Assembly: GCA_043513815.1 (NCBI GenBank)
Contig: CP121313.1
Coordinates: 62,001 to 126,000 of the forward strand
Origin: JANQIO01 sp043513815
GTDB lineage: Bacteria; Pseudomonadota; Gammaproteobacteria; Pseudomonadales; Halieaceae
Reading direction: 5' to 3'
Length of the DNA: 64,000 nucleotides
The translations under genes and the position numbers were made by a program. Below are positions 25,995 through 32,465 of this stretch, piece by piece (position 1 is the stretch's first letter; each line of letters opens with the position of its first letter). Under the pieces are notes generated by a model, which did no database searches, was not told the DNA's origin, and saw only the letters and a program-made list of their open reading frames with translations.

Positions 25995-26329
25995 CCACTG
26001 CAACATCCAAAGCTCCTCGTAGATTGGCACCGGCAAGCAAGGCCTTCTACTGCCAATGATCTACCACGTCGGCCGGGCCGGATTCCGGTTTTTCAGAACC
26101 GGAGTTCAATAAATGATGCTCGGCGAACGGAGCGCGTAGGGTGCCAGGGGCCCTTTCGGGACCGTCTGCGACCAGGACGACCCAGGCGGCGATCCGCGCA
26201 GCCGAGCGAGACAGGGATGTCACGCTGTTAGCGTTTCCCGAAAGGGCCACGGGTACTGCGCGCGCGGCTGCAGCGCGTCCCAAACTCGAGCCGCGGAATA
26301 GCAACCGGCTGTGATAGCATCCCGCAGCC
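25995..26329. other. Intergenic region with hairpin and long inverted repeat
   Basis: A 335-base gap between two plus-strand genes with no coding signal. It holds a hairpin at 26085-26102 and a widely spaced inverted repeat: GGCCCTTTCGGGA near 26149-26161 and its complement TCCCGAAAGGGCC near 26236-26248, about 75 bases apart, followed by an alternating GCGCGCGCGG stretch. The sequence between the arms is GC-rich with short purine-rich repeats, like intergenic repeat elements of related genomes. Confidence 0.6.
26085..26102 (+). terminator. Hairpin after the SDR gene
   Basis: CCGGTT (26085-26090) pairs with AACCGG (26097-26102) around a six-base loop, 90 bases after the SDR stop. There is only a short AT-rich tail, so it is a candidate terminator and not a sure one. 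Confidence 0.4.
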
Positions 26330-27523
26330 ATGTCAGCTGCCACCCCCGACCACCGCTCTCCCCGACTGATTGTCCTGCTGGCCTCGCTGGTCGCCCTGGG
26401 GCCGCTGACCATTGATATGTACCTGCCGGCACTGCCCGGTATGGTCGATGCCTTCGCCACTGATACCGCCCGGGTGCAACTCACCATCAGTGCTTACCTG
26501 GTCGGCTTCTCCGTATTCCACCTGGCCTGCGGACCGCTCGCAGACCGCTTTGGCAGGCGCCCGGTGGTACTGGCGGGACTGGGACTGTACGCACTGGCAA
26601 CGGTTGCCTGTGCAATGGCAGAGACCATCGAGCAGTTGATTATCTTTCGCCTGGTACAGGGCATTGGTGCCTGTGTGGGCCCGACCCTGGGCCGCACCAT
26701 TGCCCGCGACCTGTATGGCCCCCAGGGGGCCGCCAGGGCGCTGGCGCTGATCGCCATGGTCATGGCACTGGCCCCGGCCGTGGCGCCGACACTGGGCAGC
26801 CTGATGCTTGGTATCCTGCCCTGGCCGTGGATATTCCTTTCCCTGGCCGCCTACAGTGTGCTGGTGGCGCTGATCGTCGGCCTCAAGCTGCCGGAATCCC
26901 TGCCAGTGCGGCAGGCGCTGCACCCGGTCAATATCGCTCGCAACTACGGGACGCTGCTGCGCCATCGGGAGTTTCTGGAAACCACGGTGGCCAGCGCGCT
27001 GCTGTACGCCGGTATGGTGTGTTTCCTGTCCGGCGCGAGCTTCGTGTTCATCGACATGATGGGTGTTCCGCTTGAATACTTCGGAGCATTGTTCCTGACC
27101 ACAGTAGCGGGTTATGTCGGCGGCAGTGCACTCAGTGCCAGGCTGGCGATTCATCGTAGCTCGGAAACGGTGATGTGGTTAGGAGGGCTCGCGGCTACCG
27201 CGGGCGCTTCATTGATTTTTGTGGGACCAATGCTGTGGTTTCACCCCGCCAGTATCGTCTTGCCGATGGCGCTGTATGTGGGCGGCGTCGGCATTGCATT
27301 GCCTCACTCCATGGCCACAGCGCTGAAGCCCTTCGCCGAAATGGCGGGCACCGCCTCGGCGTTGTTCGGCTTTATCCAGATGGGCCTGTCGGCCGCTGCC
27401 GGCGCAATTGTCGGTGTATTGCTGGATGACTCGCCCTTGCCCATGGGCGCCGCCATTCTGGTCTGCAGCCTGCTGTCGCTGGCGCTGATTCGACGCCTGC
27501 GACTCAGGGATATGGCATACTAG
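26330..27523 (+). CDS. Bcr/CflA family MFS drug efflux transporter
   Basis: A 397-residue major facilitator with twelve predicted membrane helices. The start region (LIVLLASLVALGPLTIDMYLPALPGM) is the hallmark of the Bcr/CflA drug:proton antiporter group, and helix 2-3 carries the MFS loop GPLADRFGRRPVVLAGL. FRLVQGIGACVGPTLGRTIARDLYG follows as in the family. Members export bicyclomycin, chloramphenicol, sulfonamides or cysteine. The direct neighbour downstream (25 bases) is cysteine synthase, and since E. coli Bcr exports L-cysteine, a cysteine-export role is a possible reading from context. Confidence 0.88.
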   Translation: MSAATPDHRSPRLIVLLASLVALGPLTIDMYLPALPGMVDAFATDTARVQLTISAYLVGFSVFHLACGPLADRFGRRPVVLAGLGLYALATVACAMAETIEQLIIFRLVQGIGACVGPTLGRTIARDLYGPQGAARALALIAMVMALAPAVAPTLGSLMLGILPWPWIFLSLAAYSVLVALIVGLKLPESLPVRQALHPVNIARNYGTLLRHREFLETTVASALLYAGMVCFLSGASFVFIDMMGVPLEYFGALFLTTVAGYVGGSALSARLAIHRSSETVMWLGGLAATAGASLIFVGPMLWFHPASIVLPMALYVGGVGIALPHSMATALKPFAEMAGTASALFGFIQMGLSAAAGAIVGVLLDDSPLPMGAAILVCSLLSLALIRRLRLRDMAY

Positions 27524-27548
27524 CGCGCAGTTTCCAGAGGACCCCACC

Positions 27549-28553
27549 ATGCCCGCCCAGGACGTCACCCAACTGATCGGCAACACCCCGCTCCTGTACC
27601 TGCGGGAGGCGTCCGAACGCACCGGCTGCCAGATCTATGGCAAAGCAGAATTCCTCAATCCCGGCAGTTCGGTCAAAGATCGCACGGCGTTGGGCATCTT
27701 GCGCGACGCCGAGCAGCGCGGCGCCATCGAACCGGGTGGTACCGTGGTAGAGGGCACCGCCGGCAATACCGGCATCGGGCTTACCTTGCTAGCCAACGCC
27801 CTGGGCTATCACAGCGTGGTGGTAATGCCGGTAACCCAGAGCAAGGAAAAGATCGAAACCCTGGAATTGCTGGGCGCGGAGCTGCATCTTGTCGCGGCCG
27901 CCTCCTACGACGATGACAACCACTATATTCACACTGCAGGCCGTCTGGCTGAAAAACTCAACGCCAGCTCCGACCATGGCGCCTTTTGGGCCCAGCAGTT
28001 TGATAACCTCGCCAACATGCGCTTCCACGCGGCGACCACCGGCGCAGAAATCTGGGACCAGACCGATGGCAAGGTCGACGGCTTTATCTGCGCGGTGGGC
28101 ACGGGCGGAACACTGTCGGGTGTATCCAACGCGCTCAAGGAACACAATCCCGATGTGAAGATCGGGGTAGCCGACCCCATGGATGCGTCGCTCTACAACT
28201 ACTTCGTCCACGGGGAATTGAAGCCCGGGGAAGGAAGTTCGATGATGGAAGGCATTGGTATCAACCACATCACCGAAAATATTGCCCAGGCGCGGGTCGA
28301 CTGCGCCTACCAGGTGGCCGATGCGGAGGCGCTGCCCTGGGTATTCAGCCTCCTCAAGAACGAGGGCCTCTGCCTGGGCGGGTCTTCCGGCGTCAATATT
28401 GCCGGTGCGGTGAGACTGGCGGAGCACCTGGGGCCGGGTCATACCATCGTCACTATTCTGTGCGACTACGGCAATCGCTACCAGAGCAAGCTGTTCAACC
28501 CCGCCTACCTGCGCAACCGCGGGCTGCCAACGCCGGACTGGATGGATATCTGA
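27549..28553 (+). CDS. cysK: Cysteine synthase A (O-acetylserine sulfhydrylase)
   Basis: A fold-type II PLP enzyme of 334 residues that makes cysteine from O-acetylserine and sulfide. PLP lysine K43 lies in NPGSSVKDRTA, the substrate loop is EGTAGNTGIG (TAGNTG in place of the commoner TSGNTG) and the phosphate loop is VGTGGTLSG; the SSGVNIA segment is also conserved. Two longer surface segments near 110-140 and 180-215 make it a little longer than E. coli CysK, as in a subgroup found in proteobacteria. The gene starts 25 bases after the Bcr/CflA transporter. The CysK assignment is firm at family level; the exact isoform is less so. Confidence 0.85.
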   Translation: MPAQDVTQLIGNTPLLYLREASERTGCQIYGKAEFLNPGSSVKDRTALGILRDAEQRGAIEPGGTVVEGTAGNTGIGLTLLANALGYHSVVVMPVTQSKEKIETLELLGAELHLVAAASYDDDNHYIHTAGRLAEKLNASSDHGAFWAQQFDNLANMRFHAATTGAEIWDQTDGKVDGFICAVGTGGTLSGVSNALKEHNPDVKIGVADPMDASLYNYFVHGELKPGEGSSMMEGIGINHITENIAQARVDCAYQVADAEALPWVFSLLKNEGLCLGGSSGVNIAGAVRLAEHLGPGHTIVTILCDYGNRYQSKLFNPAYLRNRGLPTPDWMDI

Positions 28554-28615
28554 GCCGGGCACCCGGGCGCGGTAATCGCCAGGCACCGAGACCACATCAG
28601 GGACAGGGACCGACC

Positions 28616-29233
28616 ATGAAAATCGGCATTATTTGCGGCAGCCACCGCGAAGATTCACAGAGCGAAAAGGTCGCGCGCCATATCGAGCGTGCGCTGATTG
28701 AGCAAGGCCACTGCGAAGAAACATGGCTTTATTGCCTGGCCAATAACCCCCTACCACTGTGGGATGAAGGCATCTGGGAGGGGGACCCTGCCTGGCAGGA
28801 GCGTCTCGCGCCACTGTCGGAGCAACTCAACGCCTGCGACGGCTTTGTGGTAGTGGCCCCGGAGTGGCACGGCATGGCGCCCGCGGGGCTCAAGAACTTT
28901 TTCCTGGTGTTTACCGGTGGCGGCGAGCTCGCCCACAAGCCGGCGCTGATCGTGACCGTATCGGTGGCGGACGGCGGCTCTTATCCGGTGGCGGAGCTGC
29001 GCATGAGCAGCTACAAGAACAACCGCCTGTGCTACCTGCCTGAGCACCTGATCATTCGCTACGTGGACACGGTATTCAACGACGACCCGGCTACCAACAA
29101 GGACGGCGCACAGGATTACTTTGAGGCGCGACTGGCCTATTGCCTGCGTCTGCTAAAGGAATATTCGAAAGCGTTTACGGGGATTCGCGCCAGTGGCGCC
29201 GCCAGTCTGGAGGACTACAGCAGCGGCATGTAG
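28616..29233 (+). CDS. NADPH-dependent FMN reductase family protein
   Basis: A 205-residue flavodoxin-like reductase. It begins directly with the first beta strand and FMN phosphate loop (KIGIICGSHREDS), then VVVAPEWHGMAPAGLKNFF, where the usual PEYN of the family appears as PEWH; this may alter flavin contacts. Proteins of this type reduce quinones, azo dyes or chromate, or supply reduced FMN. The in-frame open region upstream belongs to the end of cysK and is not used; the ATG at 28616 has GGGACAGGGA upstream. Function beyond FMN-dependent reduction is unknown. Confidence 0.82.
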   Translation: MKIGIICGSHREDSQSEKVARHIERALIEQGHCEETWLYCLANNPLPLWDEGIWEGDPAWQERLAPLSEQLNACDGFVVVAPEWHGMAPAGLKNFFLVFTGGGELAHKPALIVTVSVADGGSYPVAELRMSSYKNNRLCYLPEHLIIRYVDTVFNDDPATNKDGAQDYFEARLAYCLRLLKEYSKAFTGIRASGAASLEDYSSGM

Positions 29234-29237
29234 TAAC

Positions 29238-29280
29238 AGGGGATAGGGCGCCGCGGCGTGAGATTCAGCCGCGACCCCCT
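29238..29280. terminator. GC-rich hairpin between FMN reductase and dsbA
   Basis: An outer AGGGG/CCCCT arm and an inner CGCGGC (29252-29257)/GCCGCG (29268-29273) arm form a two-part hairpin in the gap between two convergent genes. It could stop transcription in both directions, although neither side has a T-tract. Confidence 0.4.
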
Positions 29281-29296
29281 GGAGTGCCTGGCGTGC

Positions 29297-29938
29297 CTAT
29301 TCGGCCGCGGCGGCATCACCGCCGGCAGCGCGCTCTTTTTCCACGAGGTAGTCAACGACTTTAAGCATATTGGCCTGGCTGCCTGCCTTGCGCGTGGAAA
29401 TGCGGTATTTGCCCGCCACCATCATTTCCGGCGTACCACTGATGCGAGCACCTTTGGCGCGAGCGCCGGCCTGGCGCACCTGGCTGCCAACTCCGAAGGA
29501 GCGGTAAGCCTTGTTGAAGTCCTCTGCGCTGACACCATTGGCGACAAAAATCTTGCGGATTTCGTCTTCGCTGGCGAGTCGGTTGCGATCAACATGCATG
29601 GCCGCAAACAGCGCGCCGTGCAGCTTGTCCAGTACGCCCAGGGCCTGGGCGGTGTAGAAGGCCTTGGCATGGGGCTCCATAGGCTGGCTCCAGACCGCCG
29701 GGGAGGGCATCAGCACCACGTCAGCCGGCAGCTGCTTTTTCCACTGGCTCAGCATCGGTTCAAAGTTGTAGCAATGGCCACAACTGTAGGCAAAGAATTC
29801 AACCACCTCGATAGTGTCGTCACTGCGCGTGGGCAGCGCCGGTGAAATAACGTCGTAGTGCACGCCTTCCCGAAACTCTTGTGCCAGGGTCGGCAGGCTC
29901 AGCAGGGTCAGGGCAAACGCTGCGAGAATATTTTTCAC
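29297..29938 (-). CDS. dsbA: Thiol:disulfide interchange protein DsbA
   Basis: Periplasmic oxidase that introduces disulfides into exported proteins. The 213-residue precursor has a signal peptide ending near LAQ (residue 20) and a thioredoxin fold with the active site CGHC at 53-56 preceded by FFAYS, and the cis-proline in SGTPEMMV. I use a GTG at 29938 with GGGAG seven bases upstream; a longer open frame exists but without homology. It lies downstream of cytochrome c4, the standard dsbA neighbourhood in Pseudomonas-like genomes (polA, engB, c4, dsbA). The C-terminal tail ends in an Ala/Glu-rich stretch. Confidence 0.93.
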   Translation of the reverse strand: MKNILAAFALTLLSLPTLAQEFREGVHYDVISPALPTRSDDTIEVVEFFAYSCGHCYNFEPMLSQWKKQLPADVVLMPSPAVWSQPMEPHAKAFYTAQALGVLDKLHGALFAAMHVDRNRLASEDEIRKIFVANGVSAEDFNKAYRSFGVGSQVRQAGARAKGARISGTPEMMVAGKYRISTRKAGSQANMLKVVDYLVEKERAAGGDAAAAE

Positions 29939-30012
29939 TGTTTTTCTCCCAATCAACTGTCTATTTGGCGGCATTCAGTTAAGGCCACAGACTTCGGCGT
30001 GAGTTCCCCGAA

Positions 30013-30645
30013 TCAGTAAAGGCCTGCTATGAAATTGGCCACAGCGTCGATCTCATTGTCGGTCATGCGGTAGGCAACATCACGCATGAAACGCGCATCG
30101 CCGTCATTGGTTCGGCCGTTGGGGTTTTCTTCCAGGGTATTCTCCGCGCCGATCCGCCACTTGCGCAGCTGGTCGGCAATATACTCCTTGTGCTGACCCG
30201 CCAGGCGCGGCCAACCGGCCGGGGCGTTGCCTGTGCCACGGGGTCCGTGACAGGCAGAACAGGCCGCCACACCGGATTCCGAAACACCCGCACGATAGAC
30301 CTCAGCGCCCAGCGCCAGCATCTTGTCCGCAGCCTGGCCTGGCGTTTGCACCTGGCTGGCGTAGTAAGCGGCGATATCGGCGATCTGCTCATCATTGAGG
30401 TGGTCGACCTGGCCAATCATGCTGGCCACCGGGCGACGCTTGTCGCGAATATCCTGGATCTGCTTGATCAGGTAGGCCTCGTTCTGGCCAGCCAGCTTGG
30501 GAAAGGTCGGAACAGCACTGTTGCCGTCGGCACCGTGACAGGCGGCGCAGACAACGGTCAGCGGCTTGCCAGCGGCGGGATCACCTGCCAGGGCATTGGC
30601 GCTAAGGCCTGCGAGAATGACAAACGCGAGAGTAAACTTGTTCAT
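30013..30645 (-). CDS. Diheme cytochrome c4
   Basis: A 210-residue periplasmic dihaem electron carrier that feeds terminal oxidases. The signal peptide ends at ANALA (residue 20) and two CXXCH haem sites are present, CAACH at 33-37 and CSACH at 129-133, each followed by a cytochrome c fold with a distal Met (VASMIGQ and ARFMRDVAYRM). The duplicate arrangement and spacing are those of cytochrome c4. It lies between dsbA and a cytochrome c5 gene and likely serves the caa3/aa3 oxidase cluster downstream, or a cbb3 oxidase elsewhere. Confidence 0.93.
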   Translation of the reverse strand: MNKFTLAFVILAGLSANALAGDPAAGKPLTVVCAACHGADGNSAVPTFPKLAGQNEAYLIKQIQDIRDKRRPVASMIGQVDHLNDEQIADIAAYYASQVQTPGQAADKMLALGAEVYRAGVSESGVAACSACHGPRGTGNAPAGWPRLAGQHKEYIADQLRKWRIGAENTLEENPNGRTNDGDARFMRDVAYRMTDNEIDAVANFIAGLY

Positions 30646-30747
30646 GGATTTTCCGAAATTAAGTCCGTAAATGAATTGATTGCCAGCCGGCGGTTTTGTC
30701 CGTTCGTGCTAGCGGTGTCCATGCCTGGGATCGTGCCCGGCGTTTTC

Positions 30748-31071
30748 CTATCTGGGTTGCGCCATAAATCTGATCAGCGCCTCGTAATTCTCCGGGCTGC
30801 AATCAAAACACATGCCCTTGGGGGGCATGGCATTCAGCCCGTTTTGTACAGCGGCGACCAGTGAATCCATGCCCTTGGCGAGACGCGGCTTCCAGTCGGC
30901 GGCCACACCCGTCTTGGGCGCCCCGGCGGCGCCCGCCGCATGGCAGACCGCGCAGCTCTTGTTGTAGCGCTCTGCCACGCCCTTATCGGCGCCGCTATCC
31001 TGAGCGAGACCGTGACTGGCAAACAGCGTCAGGGCCGCTGCCAGAAGGACTTTTGCACTAGTCTCCGTCAT
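30748..31071 (-). CDS. Cytochrome c5 family protein
   Basis: A 107-residue small periplasmic cytochrome with a signal peptide (to about residue 23) and one haem site, CAVCH at 40-44. The motif AAGAAGAPKTG after the haem and the late MPPKGMCFDCSPENYEALIRFM with two extra cysteines are typical of cytochrome c5 (the CxxC disulfide and the Met ligand in the C-terminal helix region). It lies between cytochrome c4 and engB; the c4 gene follows it 102 bases downstream. Confidence 0.9.
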   Translation of the reverse strand: MTETSAKVLLAAALTLFASHGLAQDSGADKGVAERYNKSCAVCHAAGAAGAPKTGVAADWKPRLAKGMDSLVAAVQNGLNAMPPKGMCFDCSPENYEALIRFMAQPR

Positions 31072-31157
31072 TTTTCACCTGTGTGCCGGATGGTACGCGC
31101 CTGAAAAACTGACGCAGGACTCGGTCGCTCAAAAAAAGCTGTGGCATTATATACGAC

Positions 31158-31856
31158 ATGTCAGGCCCAAAAAAGTCGGCGCCCAGCGCCCAGAATCCCG
31201 CCGAGGCGGCGCCCAACTACCGCGCGGCACACTACTTGACCAGCGCCAGCAAAGGCAGCCAGTGCCCGCCGGACGAAGGCTGGGAGGTGGCATTTGCCGG
31301 CCGCTCCAACGCAGGCAAGTCCAGCGCTATCAATAGCCTCACCGGCAACAGCAAGCTGGCGCGCACCTCCAAGACCCCGGGCCGCACCCAGCTCCTCAAC
31401 TTTTTTGGCCTGTCAGACCAGCAGCGCCTGGTCGACCTGCCCGGCTACGGCTTCGCCAAGGTGCCGGCCAGGGTCAAGGCCGACTGGACCCGACTCGTCG
31501 AGGAATACCTCCAGCAGCGACGCTCCCTGCGCGGACTGGTGCTGCTGATGGATGTTCGTCACCCCCTGCAGGATTTCGACAGAATGATGATCGAGTGGGG
31601 CACGGCGGCGGATATGCCGATACACATTCTGCTGACCAAGGCCGACAAACTGAAAAAAGGCCCGGCCAAGAACACCCTGCTGAAGGTCCAGGACGAAGTG
31701 TCCGCCCACGGCGACCTGGTCAGCGTCCAGCTGTTCTCGGCCCTCAAACACACCGGCCACGAAACACTCCGCAGCGTCCTCAACGCCTGGCTCACCGACA
31801 CTTCCGTGCTGGAAGACGAAGAGCCAGCCGACAGCCATCCCAGCGAAGAGGAATAA
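31158..31856 (+). CDS. engB: Ribosome biogenesis GTPase EngB/YihA
   Basis: A small essential GTPase of the TrmE-Era-EngA family that helps assemble the large ribosomal subunit. The 232 residues carry G1 GRSNAGKS at 48-55, the switch threonines (ARTSKTPGRTQ), G3 DLPGYG and G4 LTKAD. The N-terminal 25 residues and the acidic C-terminal tail (EDEEPADSHPSEEE) are longer than in E. coli. It is divergent from cytochrome c5 and converges on polA across a 106-bp repeat array. Identity is secure. Confidence 0.94.
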   Translation: MSGPKKSAPSAQNPAEAAPNYRAAHYLTSASKGSQCPPDEGWEVAFAGRSNAGKSSAINSLTGNSKLARTSKTPGRTQLLNFFGLSDQQRLVDLPGYGFAKVPARVKADWTRLVEEYLQQRRSLRGLVLLMDVRHPLQDFDRMMIEWGTAADMPIHILLTKADKLKKGPAKNTLLKVQDEVSAHGDLVSVQLFSALKHTGHETLRSVLNAWLTDTSVLEDEEPADSHPSEEE

Positions 31857-31874
31857 CCCCTCAGCAGCTGTTCA

Positions 31875-31891
31875 GCCCGTGAAAAACGGGC
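31875..31891 (+). terminator. Hairpin after engB
   Basis: GCCCGT (31875-31880) pairs with ACGGGC (31886-31891) around a GAAAA loop, 18 bases after the engB stop. The tail is A-rich with few T residues. Its AAAAACGGGCGATC sequence resembles a segment of the 106-bp repeat that follows. Confidence 0.45.
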
Positions 31892-31919
31892 GATCCTAAA
31901 TACAAAGCAACTTCAAAAT

Positions 31920-32297
31920 GAGGCTACTCCGGTGAAATAGCGCCTCCACCGGTGTACAGGCGATCAAAAACGAGCGGTCTGACCATGCCCGGAAAGCGAA
32001 CTCAAATACGAAGCTACTCCACATTGAGGCTACTCCGGTGAAATAGCGCCACCACCGGTGTACAGGCGATCAAAAACGAGCGGTCTGACCATGCCCGGAA
32101 AGCGAACTCAAATACGAAGCTACTCCACATTGAGGCTACTCCGGTGAAATAGCGCCACCACCGGTGTACAGGCGATCAAAAACGAGCGGTCTGACCATGC
32201 CCGGAAAGCGAACTCAAATACGAAGCTACTCCACATTGAGGCTACTCCGGTGAAATAGCGCCACCACCGGTGTACAGGCGATCAAAAACGAGCGGTC
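31920..32297. repeat. 106-bp tandem repeat, three full copies plus a partial copy
   Basis: Direct repeats begin at 31920, 32026, 32132 and 32238, each with GAGGCTACTCCGGTG; the fourth ends after about 60 bases. The second and third copies are identical and the first differs at one base inside the unit (CCTCC for CCACC). Every copy contains CCGGTG and CACCGG about 12 bases apart, able to form a hairpin. Bases 31885-31919 look like a decayed earlier copy. The array sits between convergent engB and polA, and no open frame or tRNA-like structure explains it. Confidence 0.95.
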
Positions 32298-32345
32298 CTA
32301 AAAATAGAAACACCCCGGCCGTTCAGGGGTCAAGAGCAGCCGGGG
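32296..32345 (-). terminator. Probable polA terminator
   Basis: On the minus strand GCCCCGGC pairs with GCCGGGG (32313-32319 with 32339-32345) around an 18-20-base loop, followed by a T-rich tail (TTTCTATTTTT). A second perfect hairpin, GCGGCC/GGCCGC, lies upstream at 32377-32393. The T-tract supports intrinsic termination of polA transcripts just before they enter the tandem repeat. Confidence 0.55.
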
Positions 32346-32465
32346 CAAATAGCGTCTCTGGGGAAAATGAGACGGTGCGGCCAAATCGGCCGCGGTGACA
32401 TCGCGTCACACTGATTATGACCCCGGGCGGTCCCGATAGTTCCCCGCGAAACGGCTTTCTGGCGC

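Noticed and set aside
29244..29277. Possible third copy of the 34-bp dispersed element between FMN reductase and dsbA
   Set aside because: Shares GCGCCGC and GTGAGA in similar order, but the match is weak and can be chance in a GC-rich hairpin.
31920..32297. CRISPR array
   Set aside because: The 106-bp units are contiguous and identical without variable spacers, and no cas genes are present.
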